Assembly (NCBI GenBank): GCA_934777505.1
Contig: CAKVNM010000005.1
Span: forward strand, 1 to 64,000
DNA length: 64,000 nucleotides
Direction of reading: 5' to 3'
Origin: an uncultured Clostridia bacterium
Lineage (GTDB): Bacteria > Bacillota > Clostridia > Christensenellales > UBA1242
Of this stretch, positions 10,301-17,114 are shown in pieces. The notes under the pieces are model-generated. The model was not told the origin of the DNA. It saw nothing but the letters and a program-made list of their open reading frames with translations, and searched no databases. The position numbers and the translations under genes were made by a program. Every line of letters starts with the position of its first letter. Position 1 is the stretch's first letter.

Positions 10301-10967
10301 TGATGTTGCAGTTATTCACACAAAAGACGGTGATGTTAACTATGTTCTTCCTTATGGTTCAAGTTTGCTTATTAAAGACGGCGACATGGTTCAACCGGGA
10401 ACTCCACTCACAAAGGGCGCTATCTATCCAGATGACCTTTTAAGAACTCGTGGCGTTAAGGCAGTAGAAGAATACTTGCTAAACGAAGTACTTTCTGTTT
10501 ACGCTGCACAATCAGTTCAAATCAACCCAAAACATTTGGAAATTATTATCAAGCAAATGCTTAGAAAAGTTCAAATCGAAGAACAAGGAACAACAACAAT
10601 GCTTCCAAGTTCTTATGTTGACATCAATACCTTTGAAGAAGAAAACCAAAAGGCAATCATGGAAGGTGGCGTTCCAGCCGCAGCAAAACCATTGCTTCTT
10701 GGTATCACAAAGGCAGCACTTTCAACCGAAAGTTTCTTGTCGGCAGCATCATTCCAAGAAACCAGCATGGTTCTAACCGAAGCCGCTATTCGTGGCAAAG
10801 TTGATACATTGCAAGGTATTAAGGAAAATGTTATTATCGGTAAACTTATCCCAGCAGGTACTGGTGTTAAGAAGTACAGAAATGTTATGCCAAAAGAAGT
10901 TCAAGACGCTTTTGACGATTACAGAACAGGCAAAGACTTTGACGAAAACAAAGACCTTGATATGTAA
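7392..10967 (+). CDS. rpoC: DNA-directed RNA polymerase subunit beta'
   Basis: 1191 residues, usual for Bacillota and without large lineage insertions. The N-terminal zinc site is C60, C62, C75, C78; the second zinc site is in the TCRCKNGICAKC segment near residue 875. The catalytic NADFDGD motif is at 449-455, with Mg-binding Asp451, Asp453 and Asp455. The bridge helix and trigger loop follow (GLADVAMKTAEAGYLTRRL). GGAG 8 nt before the ATG supports the start. It ends the rpoBC transcription unit at a strong terminator. Confidence 0.98.
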   Translation: MYELNNFHAMKISLASPEKIREWSHGEVTKAETINYRTQKPERDGLFCERIFGPRKDYECHCGKYKRIRHKGLICDKCGVEVTVSSVRRERMGHIELATPVSHIWFFKNNPSKIGFALDIPVKQLEQVLYYVNYIVLDAGKTDFEYKQIITDREYREAQEKYGANCCRVGMGGEAIKELLHNVDLEKEVSKLKKELEKAKGQKRVKIVKRLDILEAFQQSGNKLEWMIMDVIPVIPPDLRPMIQLDGGRFATNDLNDLYRRVINRNIRLKKLMELGAPDVIIRNEKRMLQESVDALFDNGKRGKPVVGGSKGRELKSISAALKGKQGRFRQNLLGKRVDYSGRAVIVIGPELKMYQCGVPKQMALELFKPFIMKRLVEMNQSYNIKSAKRMVDRERPIVWDVLDEVIKEHPVLLNRAPTLHKLSIQAFEPVLVEGNAIKLHPLVCTGFNADFDGDQMAIHVPLSLEAQTEARFLMLASNNIVKPADGKPIVTPQQDIVLGTYYLTMEKPGAKGENRCFINEDEVIMAYQLKQIELHSLIYVRKTVDFNGKPLTGRVKTTAGRIIFNRVIPQDLGFKDRTTEEGALAYEIDFPSGKDELSKIVGKIYDLHGTTETSRILDEIKALGYKYSTLSGITMNLFDMEIPAGREEVIAKTDKLVAENEKLYKRGLVTKDEKSNRNIALWEEATEEMSKMVRDNLKTYNPLRIIAVSKARTNPSQLNQVCGMRGPITSTSSEKIDIPIKSNYRLGLTPIEYFMSSRGGRKGLADVAMKTAEAGYLTRRLVDVAQEVIVTTEDCFADLGEKVKGLKVSKVVIDSTEVISLANRIKGRFSVDQIVDPTTNEVIVEANSMISPKQAERIENCGIKEVEIRTVLTCRCKNGICAKCYGKDMSADKLVGLGEAAGIIAAQSIGEPGTQLTMKNFHTGGVSTASDITRGLPRVEELFEARRPKGLATLAEVSGRVELKKEDKLDVAVIHTKDGDVNYVLPYGSSLLIKDGDMVQPGTPLTKGAIYPDDLLRTRGVKAVEEYLLNEVLSVYAAQSVQINPKHLEIIIKQMLRKVQIEEQGTTTMLPSSYVDINTFEEENQKAIMEGGVPAAAKPLLLGITKAALSTESFLSAASFQETSMVLTEAAIRGKVDTLQGIKENVIIGKLIPAGTGVKKYRNVMPKEVQDAFDDYRTGKDFDENKDLDM

Positions 10968-10970
10968 AAT

Positions 10971-11000
10971 AAAAACACTTCATATTTTTGAAGTGTTTTT
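10971..11000 (+). terminator. rpoBC terminator
   Basis: Stem of 12 bp, AAAAACACTTCA (10971-10982) / TGAAGTGTTTTT (10989-11000), 6-nt loop. Confidence 0.92.
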
Positions 11001-11080
11001 ACTAAAAGCTATTTGATTTTAAGTTAAAAAGTTTTACAAAATAGTTTTCAAACAAAATAAAACCATAAAAGGAGAAAATT

Positions 11081-11245
11081 ATGCTCACAAAAAAAGATTG
11101 CCAAGGCAAAAAGTTTGTCACCGACAAAACGCAAATTGAGATTAGTGACGACAAAAATACTGTTATTTTTACTAACACACATAAAAACGGCAAAATTGAT
11201 AAAGTAACGCTACATTTGAAAGATAAACAAAAACATAATGATTAA
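11081..11245 (+). CDS. Small hypothetical protein (54 aa)
   Basis: An ORF of 54 codons preceded by AAAGGAGAAAATT with ideal spacing and followed by an intrinsic terminator, which together make it a believable gene. The product is hydrophilic and Lys/Asp/Thr-rich with alternating beta-type stretches (TQIEISDDKNTVIFTN, residues 17-32, and KIDKVTLHLK, 38-47). It has no recognised domain. It sits between rpoC and the HicB-like gene and is transcribed in the same direction. Confidence 0.6.
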   Translation: MLTKKDCQGKKFVTDKTQIEISDDKNTVIFTNTHKNGKIDKVTLHLKDKQKHND

Positions 11246-11255
11246 ATATTGCTTA

Positions 11256-11290
11256 AAATAGCACCAAAAATTTTGATTGTGCTATTTTTT
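11256..11290 (+). terminator. Terminator after the 54-aa gene
   Basis: Stem AAATAGCAC / GTGCTATTT (arms about 11256-11264 and 11279-11287), 14-nt loop, T-run to 11290. Confidence 0.85.
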
Positions 11291-11375
11291 GTTTTTGGTT
11301 TGGCGGTTTTGACTATCTCAGTTTAAAATTTGACAAGAAAAGTTTTTAAAAAGATTTTTATTTTTAAAAATTATG

Positions 11376-11384
11376 TGATAAACT
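11376..11384 (+). promoter_or_regulatory. Possible extended -10 promoter for 11421
   Basis: TGA-TAAACT with the hexamer at 11379-11384; no good -35 at the right distance (TTTTAT at 11356-11361). Weak evidence. Confidence 0.35.
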
Positions 11385-11420
11385 TTAATTGTAACAAATA
11401 CTATATTTCGGGAGCGATAG

Positions 11421-11798
11421 ATGAGAAGATTTTTATATCCTTGTGTTATTTATTACGACAAAGACAATCAAAACTATGCTGTGGCATTCCACGACCTTGG
11501 AATTTTTACCGAAGCCGACAGCGTTGAAAAAGCATATATTAGAGCCAAACTATTTTTGGAAGCATACTGCGAAGCAGGTGTTAAAATGGACGAGGATTTC
11601 CCAATCCCAACAAGTTTTGAAGCACTAAGACAAAAACACCCAAAAGATATTGTGCAACTTGTGTTTGCAGAAGTTGGAGAAGTCGCTGTAAATCTTGAAA
11701 ACAAGCCACTTGACGAACTTCTTGATGACGAAGATATTGAAGAAATAGAAGACGAAATAACTCCCGGAAAACCTTTTAACTTAAAGCAAGTACAATAA
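11421..11798 (+). CDS. HicB-like antitoxin-fold protein (orphan)
   Basis: 125 residues. The first about 55 match the HicB partial RNase-H-like fold: a YPCVIYYDKDNQNYAVAFHD strand pair, then a GIFTEADSVEKAYIRAKLFL segment equivalent to the family's PDLPGCFTEGDTLEEALENA region. HicB normally neutralises the HicA RNase and represses its own operon. No HicA-like partner (60-80 aa, double-stranded-RNA-binding fold with GSH motif) is next to it, and no C-terminal DNA-binding helix-turn-helix is seen; instead it has an acidic tail (LDELLDDEDIEEIEDE, 99-114). It is a single-gene unit ended by a terminator overlapping its stop. GGGAG 5 nt before the ATG supports the start. Confidence 0.7.
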   Translation: MRRFLYPCVIYYDKDNQNYAVAFHDLGIFTEADSVEKAYIRAKLFLEAYCEAGVKMDEDFPIPTSFEALRQKHPKDIVQLVFAEVGEVAVNLENKPLDELLDDEDIEEIEDEITPGKPFNLKQVQ

Positions 11799-11820
11799 AC
11801 TAGAATATTTCTAGTTTTTT
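11798..11820 (+). terminator. Terminator of the HicB-like gene
   Basis: Stem AACTAGAA (11798-11805) / TTCTAGTT (11809-11816) with a T-run; the first base overlaps the TAA stop. Confidence 0.85.
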
Positions 11821-11856
11821 TGTTGAAAATTTTTTAAAATATTTTCAAAAAGGGTA

Positions 11857-11885
11857 TTTACAAACACACATTTTTGTGCTAGAAT
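11857..11885 (+). promoter_or_regulatory. Promoter of the 11912 gene
   Basis: TTTACA (11857-11862), 17-bp spacer, extended -10 TGC-TAGAAT (hexamer 11880-11885). Confidence 0.78.
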
Positions 11886-11911
11886 ACTCATGAAAATCAA
11901 GGGAGAACACT

Positions 11912-12238
11912 ATGAACAACAAGATTTTAAATGCTATCAAAAACGATTATAGATTATCAAAGGACTATCTTAATGGCTATATGAGTACTATTGAATGTGG
12001 CAAGCAAGACGCTGTTTCAACCGAAAACATCAAGTTAAACACTGCTGAAATTTTGAGAAAAAGTGACGAAATCTTTGCTTCTACTCACTCAGCACAAAAC
12101 GCTATTTACAGCAGAGAATTTGACAAACAACTTGCAAAGGGTTCAAAGGCATACAATCGTGCAAAGGAAAGCAAAAAAGCAAGACAAATTGTTAACGAAA
12201 GCCTTAGCGAAGAAGAACTTGACAATCTTACATTTTAA
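11912..12238 (+). CDS. Hypothetical helical protein (108 aa)
   Basis: I do not recognise this protein. It is hydrophilic and predicted mostly helical, with a basic segment at about 75-93 (KGSKAYNRAKESKKARQ) and an acidic C-terminus (SEEELDNLTF). It has no membrane segment, no cysteine pair and no motif of a HicA toxin. It has its own promoter, an AAGGGAG site before the ATG and a long terminator afterwards, so it is a real single-gene unit. Confidence 0.65.
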   Translation: MNNKILNAIKNDYRLSKDYLNGYMSTIECGKQDAVSTENIKLNTAEILRKSDEIFASTHSAQNAIYSREFDKQLAKGSKAYNRAKESKKARQIVNESLSEEELDNLTF

Positions 12239-12257
12239 GTATTAATTTTTTAAATAA

Positions 12258-12304
12258 AAACAAGACAAAGTTTTAGAAAAATGTTGACTTTGTCTTGTTT
12301 TTTT
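12258..12304 (+). terminator. Terminator after 12238
   Basis: Perfect 14-bp stem AAACAAGACAAAGT (12258-12271) / ACTTTGTCTTGTTT (12287-12300), T-run to 12304. Confidence 0.92.
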
Positions 12305-12387
12305 GTTAGAATTATTTTCGTACTTTTGAAAAGTTTGTTTTTTTGTGTGTTCACATAAAAATTTAACTTTTATTAGTCGATGGGATA

Positions 12388-12396
12388 TGCTAAAAT
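12388..12396 (+). promoter_or_regulatory. rpsL (str) promoter, extended -10
   Basis: TGC-TAAAAT (hexamer 12391-12396), with only a poor -35 (TTTTAT, 12368-12373). The predicted start is near 12403. Confidence 0.6.
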
Positions 12397-12402
12397 CCTG
12401 AG

Positions 12403-12552
12403 TTCTACTATTAGGACAAACTAGGGAGTAAAACTATCGTTGCTAGTTTAAACAAAGTTGCAGTTTTGTACTAGCAAATAGAATCTCTCTTTAAAATAGC
12501 AAATAGTTTGGGTTGAAATTATCTGCTATCACTTTTTAAGGAGGAAATAATA
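12403..12552 (+). promoter_or_regulatory. Structured str-operon leader RNA
   Basis: A 150-nt untranslated leader with a long imperfect hairpin built from four stacked helices: GGGAG (12424-12428)/CTCTC (12485-12489), CTAT (12434-12437)/ATAG (12478-12481), TTGCTAGT (12440-12447)/ACTAGCAA (12470-12477), and ACAAA/TTTGT near the tip. A second stem, ATAGCA (12496-12501)/TGCTAT (12524-12529), ends 10 nt before the AAGGAGG ribosome site. The position suggests autogenous control by S12 or S7; this is inference, and I do not match it to a named RNA family. Confidence 0.6.
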
Positions 12553-12924
12553 ATGCCAACAATTAATCAATTAGTTCGCAAGGGTAGAAAGCAAGTGAGC
12601 AAAAAGTCAAAAAGCCCACTTCTTCAAGAATGTCCACAAAAGCGTGGTGTTTGTCTATCTGTAACTACAACTACACCTAAAAAGCCTAACTCAGCGTTAA
12701 GAAAAATTGCCAGAGTTAAACTTTCAAATGGTCAAGAAGGTACAACATACATTGGCGGAGTTGGACACAACCTTCAAGAGCACAGTGTTGTTATGATTCG
12801 TGGCGGTCGTGTAAAGGACTTACCTGGTGTTAGATACCATATCGTTCGTGGTACACTCGATACCGCTGGCGTTGCTAACAGAAAGAAAAGCCGTTCTAAA
12901 TATGGCGCAAAGAAATCTAAATAG
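12553..12924 (+). CDS. rpsL: 30S ribosomal protein S12 (uS12)
   Basis: 123 residues, normal length. Decoding-centre protein. The two loops that contact the A-site are intact: TPKKPNSALRK at 41-51 and VKDLPGVRYH at about 87-96, with the lysines whose change gives streptomycin resistance still present, so the streptomycin-sensitive form is expected. AAGGAGG 10 nt upstream supports the start. First gene of rpsL-rpsG-fusA. Confidence 0.98.
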   Translation: MPTINQLVRKGRKQVSKKSKSPLLQECPQKRGVCLSVTTTTPKKPNSALRKIARVKLSNGQEGTTYIGGVGHNLQEHSVVMIRGGRVKDLPGVRYHIVRGTLDTAGVANRKKSRSKYGAKKSK

Positions 12925-13018
12925 TTTTAGAATTTAGGATTCTTAAATTAAAAAAACAAAATAAAAGTCGATAAATCTTTTTTAAGATTAAAAATAAATT
13001 TATAAAGGAAAAATAATT

Positions 13019-13489
13019 ATGCCAAGAAGAAATGCCGCTGTTAAAAGAGAAGTTCTTCCAGACCCAAAATTTAACAGCATAGTAGTAGCAAAACTTATCA
13101 ATCAAGTAATGGTTGATGGAAAGAAAAGTGTTGCACAACGAATTGTATACAGTGCATTTGACAAGGCTGGTGAAAAATTAGGACAAGATGGCGCACAAGT
13201 ATTTGCAAAAGCGCTAGAAAATTGTATGCCAGTTTTGGAAACAAAAGCACGCAGAGTTGGTGGTTCTAACTACCAAGTTCCTATGGAAGTTCGTCCAGAA
13301 AGAAGACAAACACTAGGAATTAGATGGCTCGTATCTTTTGCTAGAAACCGTAGCGAAAGAGATATGGATAACAAACTTGCAGGAGAAATCATTGATGCCT
13401 ACAACAATGCAGGTGGTGCAGTAAAGCGTAAAGAAGAAATGCACAGAATGGCAGAAGCAAACAAGGCTTTTGCTCACTTCAAATTTTAA
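13019..13489 (+). CDS. rpsG: 30S ribosomal protein S7 (uS7)
   Basis: 156 residues, normal length. Primary binder of the 3' major domain of 16S rRNA. Recognised by MPRRNAAVKREVLPDP at the start and GGSNYQVPMEVRPERR (79-96 region). AAAGGA precedes the ATG. The 94-nt A/T-rich gap after rpsL has no clear terminator, so it belongs to the str unit. Confidence 0.98.
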   Translation: MPRRNAAVKREVLPDPKFNSIVVAKLINQVMVDGKKSVAQRIVYSAFDKAGEKLGQDGAQVFAKALENCMPVLETKARRVGGSNYQVPMEVRPERRQTLGIRWLVSFARNRSERDMDNKLAGEIIDAYNNAGGAVKRKEEMHRMAEANKAFAHFKF

Positions 13490-13553
13490 TCAGTTTGAAA
13501 TCCATGTATGCTAATACTTATTAGTATCAAAAAAATAAATTAAGGAGAAAATT

Positions 13554-15635
13554 ATGGCTAGAGATTTTAGTCTAGAAAATACAAGAAACATCGGTATCAT
13601 GGCTCATATTGATGCTGGTAAAACAACTACAACCGAAAGAATTTTGTATTATACAGGCATTAGTCACAAAATCGGCGAAGTTCACGAAGGCGAAGCAACA
13701 ATGGACTGGATGGAACAAGAGCAAGAAAGAGGTATCACAATTACTTCTGCTTGTACAACTTGTACATGGCGTGGTACAAAGATTAACATCATTGATACCC
13801 CAGGACATGTTGACTTTACAGTAGAAGTTCAAAGGTCACTAAAAGTTTTGGATGGTGCTATCCTTGTTCTTGCAGCAAGAGAAGGCGCTCAACCACAAAG
13901 CGAAACTGTATGGCGTCAAGCAAACGAATACAAAGTACCAAGAATGGTATTTGTTAACAAGATGGACAGAGATGATGCTAACTTTTACAAGGCAGCAGAA
14001 AGTGTTAAAACTCGTTTGAAAGGCAACCCAGTTTGCATTCAAATCCCTATTGGTCAAGAAGCCGCATTTAGAGGCATCATCGACCTTATCGAAATGAAAG
14101 CCACAATCTATCACGAAGATGATGGCAAGATTTTTGAAGTAACTGAAATCCCAGAAGAATACAAAGCAAAAGCAGAAGAATACAGAGCAAAGATGATTGA
14201 ATCTGTTGTTGAAACTGATGATGCGTTGCTTGAAAAGTATTTCAATGGCGAAGAAATTACAAAAGAAGAATTAAAATCAGCAATTAGAAAAGCAACTATT
14301 GCACTAAAAATCAACCCAGTAATTTGCGGAACAGCATTAAGAAACAAAGGTGTTCAACCAATGCTAGATGCTGTCGTAGATTATCTTCCAAGCCCAGTAG
14401 ACATCGACCACATTACTGGTGTTAACCCAGAAACAGAACAAGAAGAAACAAGACCAACAAGTGATGATGCTCCATTTGCAGGACTTGCGTTCAAAATTAT
14501 GGACGACAAGTTTGTTGGAAACCTTACTTTCTTCCGTGTTTACTCAGGTGTTTTAACATCAGGTTCATATGTTTATAACCCAAGAACAAGAAAGAGAGAA
14601 AGAATTGGTCGTATCGTTAGAATGCACGCTAACGAAAGAAAGGAAATTGACGAAGTAAGAGCAGGAGATATTGCTGCCCTTGTTGGTCTAAAAGACACTG
14701 TTACAGGTGATACTCTTTGTGATGAAAATCACCCAATCGCTTTGTCAAGCATGACTTTCCCAGACCCAGTTATTGAACAATCAATCGAACCAAAAACAAA
14801 AGGCGACCAAGAAAAGATGGTTCTTGCGTTAATCAAATTGACAAAAGAAGACCCAACTTTCAAAACTTGGACAGACGAAAACTCTGGACAAACAATTATC
14901 GCAGGTGTTGGAGAACTTCACCTTGATATTATGGTTGACAGACTTCGTAGAGAATTTGGTGTTGAATGTAACATCGGTCGTCCACAAGTTGCCTACAAGG
15001 AAACAATCAAAAACAAAGTTACCGCAGAAGGCAAATATATTCGTCAATCAGGTGGTAAAGGTCAATATGGTCATTGCTTAATCGAGTTAATGCCAAACGA
15101 ACCAACCAAGGGTTACGAATTTGAAAACGCTATCGTTGGTGGTGCAGTTCCAAAGGAATATATCCCAGCGATTGACGAAGGTATCCAAGAAGCAGCCAAG
15201 AATGGTATTTTGGCAGGATACGAAATGGTAGACTTCAAAGTTAAACTTTATGATGGTTCATACCACGAAGTCGACTCATCAGAAATGGCGTTCCACATTG
15301 CCGGTAGTATGGCATTTAAAGAAGGTGCAAAGAAAGCAAATCCTTGCCTACTTGAACCTATCATGAAAGTTAATGTTGAAACACCAGACGATTACCTTGG
15401 TGACGTTATGGGTGGATTGACATCAAGAAGAGGTATCCTTCAAGGAACAACTAGTGAATTTGGTATTCAAAAGATTGAAGCACAGGTTCCACTAGCAGAA
15501 ATGTTCGGCTATGTTACTGACCTTCGTTCTACAACACAAGGCAGAGGAACATTCACAATGGTATTTGACCATTATGCAGAAGTTCCAAGAAACATTGCAG
15601 AAAAAATCATTGGCGAAAGAGCCAAGAAAGATTAA
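13554..15635 (+). CDS. fusA: Elongation factor G
   Basis: 693 residues; translocation GTPase. G1 is AHIDAGKTT (17-25), switch I holds RGITITSA, G3 is DTPGHVDF, and G4 is NKMD; domains II to V follow at standard length. AAGGAG lies 7 nt before the ATG. It is the last gene of the rpsL transcript; tuf, 157 nt downstream, has its own promoter. Confidence 0.98.
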   Translation: MARDFSLENTRNIGIMAHIDAGKTTTTERILYYTGISHKIGEVHEGEATMDWMEQEQERGITITSACTTCTWRGTKINIIDTPGHVDFTVEVQRSLKVLDGAILVLAAREGAQPQSETVWRQANEYKVPRMVFVNKMDRDDANFYKAAESVKTRLKGNPVCIQIPIGQEAAFRGIIDLIEMKATIYHEDDGKIFEVTEIPEEYKAKAEEYRAKMIESVVETDDALLEKYFNGEEITKEELKSAIRKATIALKINPVICGTALRNKGVQPMLDAVVDYLPSPVDIDHITGVNPETEQEETRPTSDDAPFAGLAFKIMDDKFVGNLTFFRVYSGVLTSGSYVYNPRTRKRERIGRIVRMHANERKEIDEVRAGDIAALVGLKDTVTGDTLCDENHPIALSSMTFPDPVIEQSIEPKTKGDQEKMVLALIKLTKEDPTFKTWTDENSGQTIIAGVGELHLDIMVDRLRREFGVECNIGRPQVAYKETIKNKVTAEGKYIRQSGGKGQYGHCLIELMPNEPTKGYEFENAIVGGAVPKEYIPAIDEGIQEAAKNGILAGYEMVDFKVKLYDGSYHEVDSSEMAFHIAGSMAFKEGAKKANPCLLEPIMKVNVETPDDYLGDVMGGLTSRRGILQGTTSEFGIQKIEAQVPLAEMFGYVTDLRSTTQGRGTFTMVFDHYAEVPRNIAEKIIGERAKKD

Positions 15636-15665
15636 TTCTTTCCTAGAAAAATGTAGTAAAAATGT

Positions 15666-15694
15666 TTGATTTAAAAAATATTTTATACTATAAT
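15666..15694 (+). promoter_or_regulatory. tuf promoter
   Basis: TTGATT (15666-15671), 17-bp spacer, TATAAT (15689-15694). The predicted start is near 15701. Confidence 0.85.
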
Positions 15695-15700
15695 ATCTAA

Positions 15701-15792
15701 GAAAGGGTAAAAGCCCTATTTATCTTTGGTGGGTGCTAGTAATAGCGAAAGTACAAAGGTAAGAAAAAATAATATAAGGAGAATTTTTCAAA
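15701..15792 (+). promoter_or_regulatory. Structured tuf leader RNA
   Basis: Two hairpins: AGGG (15704-15707)/CCCT (15714-15717) almost at the predicted 5' end, and a compound hairpin CTTTG (15724-15728)/CAAAG (15754-15758) enclosing, across a purine-rich internal loop, GCTA-GTAA-TAGC (15735-15746) with a GNRA-type GUAA tetraloop. AAGGAG follows 20 nt later. A protein-binding or stability role is inferred from the fold. Confidence 0.5.
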
Positions 15793-16995
15793 ATGGCAAA
15801 AGCAAAATTTGAAAGAACAAAACCACACGTTAACATTGGTACTATTGGCCACGTTGACCACGGTAAAACAACTCTTACAGCAGCAATCACTTGCACACTT
15901 GCTGCAAAGGGTGAAGCACAGGCTATGGCTTACGACCAAATCGATAAAGCCCCAGAAGAAAGAGCAAGAGGTATTACAATCAATACTGCTCACGTTGAAT
16001 ACGAAACAGCAAAAAGACACTATGCTCACGTTGACTGTCCAGGACACGCTGACTATGTTAAGAACATGATTACAGGTGCAGCACAAATGGACGGTGCTAT
16101 CCTTGTTGTATCAGCAGCAGATGGCCCAATGCCACAAACAAGAGAACACATCTTGCTTGCTCGTCAAGTAGGTGTTCCATACATTGTAGTATTTATGAAC
16201 AAATGTGACCAAGTTGATGACCCAGAACTACTAGACCTAGTAGAAATGGAAATTCGTGAACTTCTTAACAAGTACGACTTCCCAGGGGATACAACTCCAA
16301 TCATTCGTGGTTCTGCATTGAAGGCTCTTGAAGCAGCACAAGCAGGAAACGTTGATGGCCCAGAATGCAAATGCATTTTCGAACTTATGGACGCAATCGA
16401 TTCATACATTCCAGATCCAAAGCGTGATATCGATGACCCATTCCTAATGCCAGTTGAAGACGTATTCACAATCACAGGTCGTGGTACAGTTGCAACAGGT
16501 AGAGTAGAAAGAGGTATTGTAAAACTTAACGATACAGTAGAAATCGTTGGTATGGGAGCAAACAAACAAACAGTTGTTACTGGTGTTGAAATGTTTAGAA
16601 AACAAATGGATCAAGCACAAGCAGGTGACAACGTTGGTCTACTTCTTCGTGGTATTGACAGAAAAGACATCCAAAGAGGTCAAGTACTTTGCAAACCAGG
16701 CACAATTCATCCACACACAAAATTTGAAGCACAACTTTACGTTTTGAAGAAGGAAGAAGGTGGCCGTCACACAGCATTCTTTAACGGTTACAGACCACAA
16801 TTCTATTTTAGAACAACAGACGTTACTGGAACAATCGAACTTCCAGCAGGCGTAGAAATGGTTATGCCAGGTGATAACGTTTCAATGACAATCACATTGA
16901 TTACACCTATCGCTATTGAACAAGGACTTCGTTTCGCTATCCGTGAAGGTGGCAGAACAGTTGGTTCAGGTGTTGTTTCTAAGATTATTGAATAG
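15793..16995 (+). CDS. tuf: Elongation factor Tu
   Basis: 400 residues. Delivers aminoacyl-tRNA to the ribosome. G1 GHVDHGKT (19-26), switch I ARGITINTAHVEYET, G3 DCPGH, G4 NKCD; domains II and III complete, ending in GSGVVSKIIE. Single-gene unit between its own promoter and a strong terminator. AAGGAGA precedes the ATG at a rather long 9-10 nt. Confidence 0.99.
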   Translation: MAKAKFERTKPHVNIGTIGHVDHGKTTLTAAITCTLAAKGEAQAMAYDQIDKAPEERARGITINTAHVEYETAKRHYAHVDCPGHADYVKNMITGAAQMDGAILVVSAADGPMPQTREHILLARQVGVPYIVVFMNKCDQVDDPELLDLVEMEIRELLNKYDFPGDTTPIIRGSALKALEAAQAGNVDGPECKCIFELMDAIDSYIPDPKRDIDDPFLMPVEDVFTITGRGTVATGRVERGIVKLNDTVEIVGMGANKQTVVTGVEMFRKQMDQAQAGDNVGLLLRGIDRKDIQRGQVLCKPGTIHPHTKFEAQLYVLKKEEGGRHTAFFNGYRPQFYFRTTDVTGTIELPAGVEMVMPGDNVSMTITLITPIAIEQGLRFAIREGGRTVGSGVVSKIIE

Positions 16996-17009
16996 TTTTG
17001 AACTTACAC

Positions 17010-17038
17010 AAAAAGCACTTAGTTTCTAGGTGCTTTTT
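17010..17038 (+). terminator. tuf terminator
   Basis: 13-bp stem AAAAAGCACTTAG (17010-17022) / CTAGGTGCTTTTT (17026-17038) with one T-G pair and a TTT loop. Confidence 0.92.
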
Positions 17039-17079
17039 TATGGAATTTTTTGTTAGTTAAAGCAGATAAACCAAATTAA

Positions 17080-17108
17080 TTTACTATTTTATGATAAAAT
17101 GATATCAT
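17080..17108 (+). promoter_or_regulatory. addB promoter, leaderless arrangement
   Basis: TTTACT (17080-17085), 17-bp spacer, extended -10 TGA-TATCAT (17103-17108). Six bases separate the -10 from the ATG at 17115, so transcription should start on the A of the start codon. No Shine-Dalgarno sequence is present. A second -10-like TAAAAT lies at 17095-17100. Confidence 0.7.
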
Positions 17109-17114
17109 TATTAT

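Noticed and set aside
11912..12238. Toxin partner of the HicB-like protein
   Set aside because: Too long and fully helical for HicA, lacks its conserved His, and has a separate promoter; left as unknown.
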